64,000 nucleotides of DNA, taken from positions 806,001-870,000 of the forward strand of contig NZ_CP051006.1 in NCBI RefSeq assembly GCF_014673495.1, written 5' to 3'. This document shows positions 8,465 through 17,398 of this stretch, in pieces (positions within the stretch are counted from its first letter, which is position 1; every line of letters starts with the position of its first letter). The notes below the pieces were generated by a model. It had not been told where the DNA came from and ran no database searches. It saw only the letters and a program-made list of their open reading frames with translations. Position numbers and translations under genes: made by a program. The DNA is from Streptomyces griseofuscus (GTDB lineage: Bacteria > Actinomycetota > Actinomycetes > Streptomycetales > Streptomycetaceae).

Positions 8465-8492
8465 GAACCCCCTGACGAGGAAGGAGTCATCC

Positions 8493-8864
8493 ATGTCCAA
8501 GTCGAAGAAGTCCAAGCTCCCCTTCGTCTACCAGCCGATCGGTTTCGTGCTCAGCTGGGCGAGCGGCGCGGTCGCCAGTCTCGCCTTCAAGCAGGCGTGG
8601 AAGGCGATCCGGCACGAGGACGACGCGCCCACCGCCCTGGACGAGGACCGCCGGCTGCGCGACATCCTGCTGGCCGCCGCCCTCCAGGGCGCGATCTTCG
8701 CGGTGGTGCGCAGCGCCGTGGACCGCACCGGGGCCAAGGCCATCGCACGCTCGACGGGCGTATGGCCGGTGGCCGAGGACCACGAGAACGGCACGGCGGG
8801 CAAGGCGGGCAAGGGCGGCAAGGAGAGCAAGCGGGACAAGGGCGGCAAGCGGGGACGGCGTTGA
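8493..8864 (+). CDS. DUF4235 family membrane protein
   Basis: A 123-residue protein. Two hydrophobic segments (about residues 12-32 and 52-72) match the DUF4235 pattern with WK.. and R..L..A.LQG landmarks. They are followed by a Lys/Gly-rich tail made of repeated KGGK-type units, likely cytoplasmic or nucleic-acid-facing. A GAAGGAG site precedes the ATG. The function of the family is not known. It follows the GST-like gene closely. Confidence 0.88.
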   Translation: MSKSKKSKLPFVYQPIGFVLSWASGAVASLAFKQAWKAIRHEDDAPTALDEDRRLRDILLAAALQGAIFAVVRSAVDRTGAKAIARSTGVWPVAEDHENGTAGKAGKGGKESKRDKGGKRGRR

Positions 8865-8882
8865 GCCGCCGCCCGGTCGGGC

Positions 8883-9347
8883 TCAGTCGTCGAGCAGCCA
8901 CCGGCCGTCGCGCATGAGGTCACGCCCGGGCAGCTCGTTCGCCTCGCGCCAGGCCTGGATGCGCTCGGGGACGACCCGGAAGTACAGATAGCGGGTGGCG
9001 AGCCGCCGGGGGTCGAAGCCGGTCTTGCCCGCGAAGACCTCCGCGTCCTCCTCGGGCAGGTCCTCCGGGCTCACCGACTGCACGCCGCCGTCCACGACGA
9101 CGACGTCCCGGGTCGTCCCGATGCCGAGCCTGACCCGGCCGCTGTCGACCAGATTGCGGCCGGTGGGGCTGTCGGCCGGGGTGGCGAACAGCAGGAGGGC
9201 GCCGTCCCAGACGAACGACAGCGGCACCAGGTAGGGCGCGCCGCCGTCGGGTCCGGCCGTGGCCACCCAGGCGTCCTCGTCGTGGTCCAGCCGGTGCAGG
9301 GTGTCCTTCTTGCGCTGCTCGGCGGTGCGGGCGGGCGGCGGGGTCAT
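8883..9347 (-). CDS. Pyridoxamine 5'-phosphate oxidase-family (FMN/F420 split-barrel) protein
   Basis: A 154-residue split-barrel flavoprotein homologue. The family pattern DAWVATAGPDGGAPYLVPLSF is near the N-terminus, followed by strands LLFATP and a GRNLVDSGRVRLGIGTTRDVVVVDG block. The ATG at 9347 has AGGAGG 9 nt upstream. Relatives bind FMN or F420 and reduce or oxidise small molecules; few are characterised. It is monocistronic and convergent with the DUF4235 gene. Confidence 0.88.
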   Translation of the reverse strand: MTPPPARTAEQRKKDTLHRLDHDEDAWVATAGPDGGAPYLVPLSFVWDGALLLFATPADSPTGRNLVDSGRVRLGIGTTRDVVVVDGGVQSVSPEDLPEEDAEVFAGKTGFDPRRLATRYLYFRVVPERIQAWREANELPGRDLMRDGRWLLDD

Positions 9348-9478
9348 CGCGTTCGGCCTCCTGACGGGATGCGGGTGCGCTCCAGTGTGCCGCCGGGGCG
9401 GGGCCGGCGCACGAGGTCCGTCCCCGACGGCGCGTCTTCGCACCGGGGCCGTCCCCGGCGTATGCCCGGCCCCGGATC

Positions 9479-10345
9479 TCAGTCGCAGTTGACCCCCGGC
9501 TTCAGGCGGGGCCACGCCTCCACCCCGTGGGAGGTCCGGACGTAGGCCGTGGCCCGGCCGGGGGTGAGCCACAGCCGCTCGTCGCGGTGCCGGTACCCGG
9601 TGTCGTACGCGTCGGCGGGCAGGGCGCGCAGCCGGCCGGCGTACGGCGCGCCGAGGAAGCCGTCGCGGGCGAGGACGCCCTCGGGATCGCGGACGTAGAT
9701 CCGGTCGCCCAGGCCGAGGAAACGGGCGGATCCCCAGCCGCAGTGGTCAGGACCGGGTGAGGTGTACAGCCGGGTCACCGGCACCCGGCTGCCGTCGCGC
9801 GCGGTCCAGATCTCCCACATGGTGGTGGCGGTGAACCGCTCGGGGAGTTCGGCCGGGTCGCAGGAGGCGCTGGTCTCGGGGCCCCAGCCGGGCCGGTCGC
9901 GCTGATCGCTGGCCACCACGACGGCCACCTTGGTACGGCCGCCGACGTCGAAGGAGTACAGCACCCGGCCCGGCTCCCGGCGCTCCACCCGGTAGCCGTA
10001 CGCGGGCACCTCCGGCTTGTCCATGTCGAAGTAGCGGGCCAGCCCCTCCTCGGGGGTGGCGCCGCCCTCGGCGGTGCTCCAGGGGTCGGACCCGCCGCCG
10101 TCGAAGATCTTCCCGTCGCACTCCAGCGCCCGCCCGGCCGCCCCGGAGGCCGCGGGCAGCGCCCGGGTACCGCTTCCGCCCGCCACCTCGGTACGGACGT
10201 GGAGCGGTCCGCCGTACGGCCGCGCCGGCGGGGTTCCCCGCACCACCAGGTCAGGACCTGGTCCCGTCCCGTGGCCGCCCGCGCCGCATCCCGCCACCAC
10301 GGCCGTCACCGCCACCGACGCCATCGCCCTCAGCCCTGCGCGCAT
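9479..10345 (-). CDS. Predicted lipoprotein of unknown function
   Basis: A 288-residue protein. MRAGLRAMASV is followed by a hydrophobic stretch and the lipobox VVAGC with Cys20 as the lipidation site, so it should be anchored to the outer face of the membrane. The mature part contains conserved-looking Cys and Trp residues (CDGKIFDGGGSDPWS, CGWGSARFLG) but no domain that I recognise. Two or three disulfides are plausible. It is divergent from the oxidoreductase gene. Confidence 0.75.
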   Translation of the reverse strand: MRAGLRAMASVAVTAVVAGCGAGGHGTGPGPDLVVRGTPPARPYGGPLHVRTEVAGGSGTRALPAASGAAGRALECDGKIFDGGGSDPWSTAEGGATPEEGLARYFDMDKPEVPAYGYRVERREPGRVLYSFDVGGRTKVAVVVASDQRDRPGWGPETSASCDPAELPERFTATTMWEIWTARDGSRVPVTRLYTSPGPDHCGWGSARFLGLGDRIYVRDPEGVLARDGFLGAPYAGRLRALPADAYDTGYRHRDERLWLTPGRATAYVRTSHGVEAWPRLKPGVNCD

Positions 10346-10473
10346 GTTCCGCCCCCACCTCGCCTCGTTCACCGGATCCGTACGACCCCTGGACGCGGGA
10401 GCGGGTCCGAACGTTCGAAACTCCGTCATGGTGCCGATCCGCCGTGGGGCGGCGCGGGGCAGGCTGGGGGACC

Positions 10474-11424
10474 ATGAACGATGTGACCACCATGCGAGCC
10501 ATCAGCCAGGACGTCCTCGGCGGCCCCGAGGTACTGCGGGAAGTGACGCTGGAGCGGCCGGAACCGCGGCCGAACGAGGTGCTGGTCCGGGTGCGGGCCG
10601 CCGGGGTGAACCCCACCGACTGGAAGCACCGCGCCACCGGCGGGTTCCTCGGCGAGCCGCCGTTCGTGCTCGGCTGGGACGTCTCCGGGGAGGTCGCCGG
10701 GACCGGGATCGGCGTGGCCGAGTTCCGGCCCGGCGACGAGGTGTTCGGCATGCTGCCCTACCCCTTCGGACACGGCTCGCACGCCGAGTACGTGATCGCC
10801 CCGGTCCGCGCCCTGTGGCACAAACCGGCCTCGGTCGACCACACCCAGGCGGGCGCGCTGCCCCTGGTGTCGCTGACCGCCTGGCAGGCGCTGACCGAGC
10901 GGGCCGGGGTACGGCGGGGACAGCGGGTGCTGATCCAGGCGGCGGCCGGCGGGGTCGGGCATGTGGCCGCGCAGATCGCCACGGCGCACGGCGCTCATGT
11001 GATCGGCACGGCGAGCGCGGCCAAGCACGGCTTCCTGCGGGAGATCGGCGTGGCCGAGCCGATCGACTACCACTCCACCGATGTCGCCGAGGCGGTACGG
11101 GACGTGGACGTCGTCCTGGACACCCTCGGCGGCGAGACGGCCCTGCGCTCCCTGCGGACACTGCGGCCCGGCGGGATCCTGGTGTCGATCCTGCCGGTGG
11201 GCTCCCGCGAACTGTACGAGGAGGCCGAACGGCTCGGTGTACGGGCGGTACGGATGCTGGTGGACGCCGACCGGGCCGGCATGCGGTCGGTCGCGGAACT
11301 GGTCGAGTCGGGGAAGCTGAGGGCATCGATCGCCGGGACGTACCCGCTGGCCGACGCCGCGAAGGCGCACGAACAGGGGGAGACCGGGCGCACCACGGGG
11401 AAGCTGGTGCTGCTGGTCGACTGA
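10474..11424 (+). CDS. NADP-dependent zinc-type alcohol dehydrogenase / quinone oxidoreductase
   Basis: A 316-residue member of the medium-chain dehydrogenase family. It lacks the zinc ligands, like quinone oxidoreductases. The substrate half has AAGVNPTDWKHR and GWDVSGEV; the Rossmann half has VLIQAAAGGVGHVAAQIA (about 160-177). It likely reduces quinones or enones with NADPH. ATG10474 is preferred over the start 10 codons earlier because a GGGG-rich site is just upstream. It is a single gene, divergent from the lipoprotein. Confidence 0.9.
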   Translation: MNDVTTMRAISQDVLGGPEVLREVTLERPEPRPNEVLVRVRAAGVNPTDWKHRATGGFLGEPPFVLGWDVSGEVAGTGIGVAEFRPGDEVFGMLPYPFGHGSHAEYVIAPVRALWHKPASVDHTQAGALPLVSLTAWQALTERAGVRRGQRVLIQAAAGGVGHVAAQIATAHGAHVIGTASAAKHGFLREIGVAEPIDYHSTDVAEAVRDVDVVLDTLGGETALRSLRTLRPGGILVSILPVGSRELYEEAERLGVRAVRMLVDADRAGMRSVAELVESGKLRASIAGTYPLADAAKAHEQGETGRTTGKLVLLVD

Positions 11425-11550
11425 ACGGCCCGCGGACACGCGTGAAACCCGAAGACATATGTCAATCGAACATGCTCAAATTCCTTCCATCGAGGGTAAC
11501 TTGACGGTCGGAGATCCGACGTCCGGGCGCGGGTGGGAGGTGATGCCGAG

Positions 11551-11931
11551 GTGCGACGGGAACCCGTGTCCCTCACCCGGCATCTGCGCGTGTACGCATA
11601 CCAGGCGTACACCGTCCTGGAGTTCCGGGGCGAGATCGACATCATCGCGGCGGACGAGATCCTCCCGCTGCTGGACCGGATCACCGGCTGCCCGGGCGCC
11701 CGGGTCGTGCTCGATCTACGGCCCGTGGAGTTCTTCGACTGCTCGGGGCTGCGCCTGCTCTACCGGGCGCGGGCCCGGATCCTCGGGCACGACGGGCAGG
11801 TGCACCTGGTGTGCACACACCCGTTGACCCTGCGCGTCCTGCGGGTGACGGGCCTGTCCCGGCTGCTGCCGCCGCATGCCACCCCGGACGCGGCCCTGGC
11901 GCAAGCCGGGTCCACGTCCGGTGCGCACTGA
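11551..11931 (+). CDS. STAS-domain anti-sigma-factor antagonist
   Basis: A 126-residue STAS protein of the SpoIIAA/RsbV kind. Motifs are FRGEIDI and the phosphorylation loop FFDCSGLRLL, with Ser65 as the expected kinase target. Unphosphorylated antagonists bind an anti-sigma kinase and free its sigma factor. The start is uncertain: GTG11551 is chosen for GGAGG 10 nt upstream. A 14-bp palindrome (11507-11520) lies before it. No partner kinase is adjacent, as is common in Streptomyces. Confidence 0.88.
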   Translation: MRREPVSLTRHLRVYAYQAYTVLEFRGEIDIIAADEILPLLDRITGCPGARVVLDLRPVEFFDCSGLRLLYRARARILGHDGQVHLVCTHPLTLRVLRVTGLSRLLPPHATPDAALAQAGSTSGAH

Positions 11932-11953
11932 GGGCGCCCGGGGGCGGAAGGGC

Positions 11954-12898
11954 TCACCCCTCCTCGAACAGGGCGCTGACCGACTCCCCGTTGTGGATGC
12001 GCCGTACCGCCTCGGCCAGGGCCGGGGCGATGGACAGGACGCGCAGCTTGTCGCTGTGCTCGTCGGCCGGGATCGGCACGGTGTTGGTGCAGACGATCTC
12101 CAGCACGTCCGGCTGCTCCCCGAGCCGCCCCAGCGCGCCGGCCGCGAACAGCCCGTGCGTGCACGCCACCCGGATCGAGCGCGGACCCAACTCGCGCAGC
12201 CGGTCCAGGAGTTCGAGCACGGTGCTGCCCTTGGCGATCTCGTCGTCCAGCACGATGACGTCCCGCCCGGCGATGTCGCCGATGACGGAGCTGATGCTCA
12301 CCCGGTCGTCCGCGTACCGCTGCTTGGCGCCGGCCGCCACCTGCGCGCCGATACGCCGGGCGAAGGCGGCGGCCTCCTTGGCGTTGCCGAGGTCCGGGGA
12401 GACCACCGTGGTGCGCGACAGGTCGTACTGCCGGAAGTGCGCGGCCAGTTCGCGCAGCGCGTGCAGATGGTCCACCGGCACCGAGAAGAAGCCGTGCACC
12501 TGCGGGGAGTGCAGGGTCATGGCGAGGACCCGGCTCGCGCCCGCGGCCACCATCAGATCGGCGACGAGCCGGCCACCGATGGAGATCCGGGGCGCGTCCT
12601 TCTTGTCGGAGCGGGCGTAGGAGTAGTGCGGCATGACGACGGTGATCCGGGAGGCGGAGGCGCCCCGGGCCGCGTCGCACATCAGCAGCAGCTCGACCAG
12701 GTGTTCCTGCACCGGCTTGACCAGCGGCTGGATCAGGAAGACGTCCCGTTCCCGGCAGTTGGCCTGGAGCTGTACCTCCAGACAGTCGTTGGCGAACCGG
12801 CTGACCCTGGTCGGGCTCAGCGGCACCCCCAGATGCGCGCAGACCTCCTCGGCCAGTTCGGGGTGGGCACTGCCGCTGAAGACGGCGATGTCTCGCAC
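11954..12898 (-). CDS. Ribose-phosphate diphosphokinase paralogue (PRPP synthetase family)
   Basis: A 314-residue protein of normal length for the family. It contains the ATP-binding flexible loop YARSDKKD (about 94-101), the pyrophosphate-loop region DLGNAKEA (about 169-176) and the PRPP loop (about 214-226). The PRPP loop reads LDDEIAKGST where classical enzymes have DDMIDTGGT, so the ribose-phosphate site is altered. AGGAG lies 6 nt before the GTG start at 12898. It may be a secondary PRPP synthetase or a related pyrophosphokinase-like protein. Confidence 0.88.
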   Translation of the reverse strand: MRDIAVFSGSAHPELAEEVCAHLGVPLSPTRVSRFANDCLEVQLQANCRERDVFLIQPLVKPVQEHLVELLLMCDAARGASASRITVVMPHYSYARSDKKDAPRISIGGRLVADLMVAAGASRVLAMTLHSPQVHGFFSVPVDHLHALRELAAHFRQYDLSRTTVVSPDLGNAKEAAAFARRIGAQVAAGAKQRYADDRVSISSVIGDIAGRDVIVLDDEIAKGSTVLELLDRLRELGPRSIRVACTHGLFAAGALGRLGEQPDVLEIVCTNTVPIPADEHSDKLRVLSIAPALAEAVRRIHNGESVSALFEEG

Positions 12899-12941
12899 GA
12901 TCTGCTCCTAGCATGATCATTCCGGGCTGCCGTCGCTCATG

Positions 12942-15116
12942 CTACTGGCCGGGACCGCAGCGGTAGAGCGTCCGGGCGGCCCGTCCGGGCGCCGGGGGCG
13001 CGGCGGGGGTGTCCGTGCCGCCGTACGCCGACGCGGGGACCTTCGTACAGGTGGCCGCGACCCAGTCGGCGATCCGCGTGGCCGCGGTCGGCCCGGCGGC
13101 CGTGTTCCCGGTACCGGCGGCCAGCGGGCCGAGCCCCGCGGGGCCGCCCACGAGCACGTACCGGACCTGCCCGGCCGCCACCAGCCGCCGGAAGTCGGCC
13201 GGTGCCGGGAAGGGCACCTTGCCGCTGAACCCGCCGAGCGGCAGGACGTCGGCGCCCGCCGACAGGATGTACGGGGAGGCCGCGTTCCAGTTGGTGGTGG
13301 CGAACACATAGCGGGCCCCGTCCCGGTGGGCGCGGGTGTAGCCGAGGAGACGGCGTTCGTCGGGGGTCAGGGAGCCGTCCGAGGCGATGCCGGCCAGGGC
13401 GGCGAAGCCGGCGGGGGAGGCCGTGCGCGCGCCGGCGGACTGCGGTCCCGAACTCCCCCGTGACCGCTCGCGATTGGGGGTGGTCGGGCCGACCGAGCCC
13501 ATGCCCAAGGTGCCGTACGCAGGGTTGAAGACCTGCACCGCCCAGGCGCTCGGGGCGATGAGCAGGGCCGCGAGGGAGGCGGCCAGCCCGGCGAGCGCCA
13601 ACCGGCCGCCGGTGCGCGGCCGCTGGGGCCGGGCGAGGGCCAGCAGGACGACGGCGGCGAGGCCCAGCGCGGCGACCGCGGGGGCCAGCCACGGCAGGAA
13701 GGAGGCGGCGAAGCGGTCGGCGAGGCACGCGCTCCACACCGTGGTCGCCGCCACCGCGACCGGCAGGGCCCAGGCGCGCCGCCCGCCCGCGCGGTGGGCA
13801 CGCCACATCTGCACCGTCCCGGCGCCGGTGAGCGCGGCGAGCGGCACCGCGATCACGCCCATGTAGTAGGTGTGCGGGCCGACGCTCCCGGCGCTGAACA
13901 CCAGGAAGTAGGTGGCGAGCCAGGCGCCCCACAGCAGGAACCCGGCGCGCGAGGCGTCGGTGCGCGGCCGGCCCCGCCGCCAGCGCAGCCCGCAGACGAC
14001 GGCCGCGGCGGCGAACGGGTAGAACCAGCCGGTCTGGGCGGCGAGCGTGGTCCCGAACATCTTCGCCCACCCGTTCTGCGCGCCGCCGAACCCGCCCGCG
14101 GCCAGCGGTGAGGCGCCCGGGGCAGGCTGCGCGCCCTGCCGCTCGGATGTCCGGTGCGTGTCCGCGCGTACGGCTCCGGGCCCGGCCGCTCCCCGCTCCC
14201 GGTCGCCCCGGTGGCCGCCGCCGCCCTGTGTCGCGCTCACGCTCCCGGTGGCGGCCGCGCTGATGCCGAGCGAGCCGAAGCGGTTCAGGAAGTTGTACCC
14301 GACGACCATGCTGAACGCGGAGTTGTTGGTGGTGCCGTCCACGTACGGGCGGTCCTTGGCGGGTACCAGGGTCACCGCGAGCATCCAGGAGGCCGAGACG
14401 GCGGTCGTCACCAGGGCGGCCAGGCCGAGGTGGGCGAGGCGGCGGCGCAGCGCGAGCGGGGCCGAGACCAGGTACACCAGGGCGAGGGCGGGCAGGACGG
14501 CCCAGGCCTCCAGCATCTTCGCCTGGAAGGCGGCACCGACCCAGACCCCGGCCAGCAGCAGCGGGCGCAGTCGGCCCGCCCGCGCGGCCCGCTGGGTGGC
14601 CTCGGCGGCGAGCAGCAGGCACAGGGTGAACGCCGGGTCCTCCACCGAGGTGCGGAACAGCCCGACGGCGACCGGGGTCACCAGGAACGCCGTGGCGGCC
14701 AGGAGGGCCGCGTGCGTCCCGGCCCAGCGGTGCACCAGGCGGTACAGCACCAGCATGCTCGCCACGCCCTCCAGGACCTGGGGCAGGGTCAGGGTCCAGG
14801 GGTGGAAGCCGAGGAGGCGGGCGGACAGGGCCTGCGGCCACAGGAATCCCGGGGATTTGTCGAGCGTGATGGAATTCGCTGGGTCGAAAGAGCCGTAGAA
14901 GAACGCCTTCCAGCTTCCGGTCATGCTGCGGGCCGCGTCGGCGTAGAAGGTGTGGTACTGGCTATGGGTGATTCCCCATGCGTAGAACACCGCGGCGAGC
15001 ATGGTCAGGAACAGCAGTGCCGGACGGGCGTACGGAGGTTCGCCCACCGGGGCTTTCCACGGGGCGCGGCGGCCGGTGCCGGTCGCGGCGGTCGCGTCGA
15101 GAACGTTTGTTGCCAT
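12942..15116 (-). CDS. GT39-family membrane glycosyltransferase (PMT/ArnT-like)
   Basis: A 724-residue multi-pass protein. The first helix ends in AWGITHSQYH, then the conserved first outer loop with acidic YADAARSMTGSW and LDKSPGFLWPQALSARLLGF, the signature of GT-C glycosyltransferases using polyprenyl-phosphate sugars. About ten more hydrophobic helices follow, with Gly/Ser-rich external insertions (about 305-350 and 560-590) and a C-terminal soluble domain. Similar actinobacterial proteins are proposed to modify cell-wall glycans or exported proteins. Substrate unknown. It lies 43 bp downstream of the PRPP-synthetase paralogue start region, on the same strand. Confidence 0.88.
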   Translation of the reverse strand: MATNVLDATAATGTGRRAPWKAPVGEPPYARPALLFLTMLAAVFYAWGITHSQYHTFYADAARSMTGSWKAFFYGSFDPANSITLDKSPGFLWPQALSARLLGFHPWTLTLPQVLEGVASMLVLYRLVHRWAGTHAALLAATAFLVTPVAVGLFRTSVEDPAFTLCLLLAAEATQRAARAGRLRPLLLAGVWVGAAFQAKMLEAWAVLPALALVYLVSAPLALRRRLAHLGLAALVTTAVSASWMLAVTLVPAKDRPYVDGTTNNSAFSMVVGYNFLNRFGSLGISAAATGSVSATQGGGGHRGDRERGAAGPGAVRADTHRTSERQGAQPAPGASPLAAGGFGGAQNGWAKMFGTTLAAQTGWFYPFAAAAVVCGLRWRRGRPRTDASRAGFLLWGAWLATYFLVFSAGSVGPHTYYMGVIAVPLAALTGAGTVQMWRAHRAGGRRAWALPVAVAATTVWSACLADRFAASFLPWLAPAVAALGLAAVVLLALARPQRPRTGGRLALAGLAASLAALLIAPSAWAVQVFNPAYGTLGMGSVGPTTPNRERSRGSSGPQSAGARTASPAGFAALAGIASDGSLTPDERRLLGYTRAHRDGARYVFATTNWNAASPYILSAGADVLPLGGFSGKVPFPAPADFRRLVAAGQVRYVLVGGPAGLGPLAAGTGNTAAGPTAATRIADWVAATCTKVPASAYGGTDTPAAPPAPGRAARTLYRCGPGQ

Positions 15117-15269
15117 GCCCGGAAGTTTTGGTCACACCGGGCGCCCGGCACGCCGTGTCGCGCCCTCTTCAAGGAAACTCTCATCGCGAACAGGGCAATT
15201 CTTTGATCGCACGATACGGAATTTGCTCCGGTAAAGCAGAGTCATTACCCACGGCGCGACGACCGCCCG

Positions 15270-17039
15270 TCAGCCGCCGAGCACCCCCGGCAGGGCCAGG
15301 GCCGCCAGCAGGGTGCTGCCCAGCAGCAGCCAGGCCACGTAGTCGCCGACATGGCCGGACTGGAGGCGGCGCAGGGGTGTCATCCACGCGGGGGCGGACG
15401 GGCGGTGGGAGCGGGTGACGGCGGCGGTGGCGAGGGCCACGGCGAGGGCGGCGGAGACCAGGCCGAGCAGGACGCCGTGGAGGGTCCAGGCGGCCGAGGC
15501 CCGGGCGCCGCCCGAACCCGCCTCGTTGACCGAGCGGGCCACGAGGTCGCCGAAGCCCGGGACGGTACCCATGGCGAGGGCCGCCGCGAGGAGCACGGCC
15601 GGGACCGTCGTCATGGTGTCGGGCACCCGGCGCAGCAGTCCGGAGGTCTCGGGCCGCTCCGCCGAGCCGCTGGTCTCGTACGCGTCGGTGTCCTCGGGCG
15701 GTGGCCCGAGCCCGAGGAAGACCCGGGCGGCGACGCGCAGCACCGCGCCGGCCGTGACCGCGGAGGCGAGCACGTACACCACCGTGAGCGGCCCGCCGAC
15801 CGCCTCCTCGCTGACCGCCTTGCCGAGCCCGGTGCCGAAGGGCGGCAGTCCCGCGAGGGCGAGCCCGCCGACCGCGAACAGCACTCCCGTGGCCCGTAGT
15901 TCGCGCGCCCGGCCGTGCAGTTCATGCTCGTCCACGCTGCCGAACCGGTCGAGGAGCGCGCCCGCGCAGGCGAACAGGGCGGCCTTCACCCCGGCGTGTC
16001 CGAGGATGTACAGGGCGGCTCCGTCGTCGCCCTCGGGGGTGAGCACACCGACGGCGACCAGGAACAGACCGGTGTGCGCGATCGTGGAGAAGGCGAGCAG
16101 CCGTTTGATGTGCCGCTGGTACCAGCACATGACGGCCCCGGTGACGGCCGTGAGCACGCCGAGGGTGACCAGGGCGCGGGTCAGATCGGCGGCCGGGATG
16201 CCGCCGGGTCCGGCGAAGACGGTGCCGTAGACCCGCCAGACGCCGTAGACACCCAGTTCGACCATCACCCCCGACAGCAGCATGCACACCGGGGTGGGGG
16301 CGACGGCATGGGCGTCGGGCAGCCAGAAGTGGAAGGGCACGGTGGCCGCCTTCACCAGCAGCCCGGTCAGCACCAGGACGAACGCGGCGAGGACCAGCGC
16401 GTCCGGTCCGCCGTGTCCGGCCGCAGTGTCCAGGCCCCGGCCGATCTTGGACATCGACAGCTCGCCGGTACGGGCGTAGAGCAGGCCGATGCCGGTCAGC
16501 ATGGCGTACGCGCCGAGCGAGTTGACGACTCCGAAGGTCAGCGCGCCCTGCACGGCCTTGGCCTCGTCGATGCGGAAGCCGGTCAGCGCGTACGCCACCA
16601 CGCTCATCAGCTCGAAGAACACGAAGGCGTTGAACAGGTCGCCGGCGAGGGCGAATCCGCACATGGCGCCCTGGAAGACCAGCATCAGCGCGGGGAACGA
16701 ACCGGCGTGGCCGCGCGGTGGCTCGTCGAAGTAGCGCCAGGAGTAGGCGAGCGCGGAGAGGGTGAGAAGGGAGACAAGGGTCGCCATGCCGAGGGAGGGG
16801 CCGTCCCCGATCACCTCGATGCCGACGCTCTCCCCGCCGACGGGCACCCAGCCGCCGGCCCATTCGACCACGGGCGGCGAGGAGTTCAGCAGCAGGACGA
16901 GGGCGAGCGCGGCCGTCGCGGCGCAGACGAGGAGGCCGGTCAGCTCGGCGGCGGGCCGCGGCAGCCGGCGCCCGGCGGCGGCCAGCAGGGCGGCCCCGAG
17001 GAGTGGCACCGCGACGAGGAGCGGAAGCAGATGGTGCAT
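15270..17039 (-). CDS. Mrp/NuoN-type antiporter large subunit (MrpD-like)
   Basis: A 589-residue proton-conducting membrane subunit related to complex I NuoL/M/N and MrpA/MrpD. Diagnostic blocks are FFELMSVVAYALTGF (with the conserved Glu of helix 5), KAATVPFHFWLPDAHAVAPTPVCMLLSG, KRLLAFSTIAHTG and LGHAGVKAALF. The ATG shares one base with the stop of the upstream MrpC-like gene (TGATG), so translation is coupled. It is the last gene of a six-gene operon and the only large antiporter subunit in it. Confidence 0.93.
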   Translation of the reverse strand: MHHLLPLLVAVPLLGAALLAAAGRRLPRPAAELTGLLVCAATAALALVLLLNSSPPVVEWAGGWVPVGGESVGIEVIGDGPSLGMATLVSLLTLSALAYSWRYFDEPPRGHAGSFPALMLVFQGAMCGFALAGDLFNAFVFFELMSVVAYALTGFRIDEAKAVQGALTFGVVNSLGAYAMLTGIGLLYARTGELSMSKIGRGLDTAAGHGGPDALVLAAFVLVLTGLLVKAATVPFHFWLPDAHAVAPTPVCMLLSGVMVELGVYGVWRVYGTVFAGPGGIPAADLTRALVTLGVLTAVTGAVMCWYQRHIKRLLAFSTIAHTGLFLVAVGVLTPEGDDGAALYILGHAGVKAALFACAGALLDRFGSVDEHELHGRARELRATGVLFAVGGLALAGLPPFGTGLGKAVSEEAVGGPLTVVYVLASAVTAGAVLRVAARVFLGLGPPPEDTDAYETSGSAERPETSGLLRRVPDTMTTVPAVLLAAALAMGTVPGFGDLVARSVNEAGSGGARASAAWTLHGVLLGLVSAALAVALATAAVTRSHRPSAPAWMTPLRRLQSGHVGDYVAWLLLGSTLLAALALPGVLGG

Positions 17040-17398
17040 CAGCCGCGCAACTCCCGCAGTTCGTCCGGGTCGAGGGTGCCGTGCCGCTTGACGATCTGGA
17101 GCACCAGGGCGAGCAGCAGCGCGGTGACGGTGGCACCGACCACGATGTCGGTGAGGGTGAGGGCCTGCACCACCGGGTCCACCAGGGGCCGGGTGCCGGG
17201 CTTGATGTCCGAGAAGACGGGTGCGGTGCCGCCGGACCGGTAGCCGACCGCCAGCAGCAGGATGTAGGTGGACACCTGGCACACCGAGAGGCAGCCGACG
17301 GCATGGATCAGATTGCGGCTGGTGGCGAGGCCGTAGCAGCCGGTCAGGAAGACATAGGCGGCGATCAGGTACGGCAGGACCTGCATCAGGGCGCTCAT
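17039..17398 (-). CDS. MrpC / NuoK-like small membrane subunit
   Basis: A 119-residue, three-helix protein. Landmarks are LTGCYGLATSRNLIHAVGCLSVCQ and the conserved DPVVQALTLTDIVVGATVTALLLAL, which contains the membrane acidic residue of NuoK/MrpC. It overlaps both neighbours: ATGA with the MrpB-like gene upstream, TGATG with the MrpD-like gene downstream. It forms part of the membrane channel of a Mrp/MBH-type complex. Confidence 0.93.
   Translation of the reverse strand: MSALMQVLPYLIAAYVFLTGCYGLATSRNLIHAVGCLSVCQVSTYILLLAVGYRSGGTAPVFSDIKPGTRPLVDPVVQALTLTDIVVGATVTALLLALVLQIVKRHGTLDPDELRELRG

Noticed and set aside
11490..11500. SigB-type -10 (GGGTAA) before the STAS gene
   Set aside because: The -35 element is not recognisable at the required distance.
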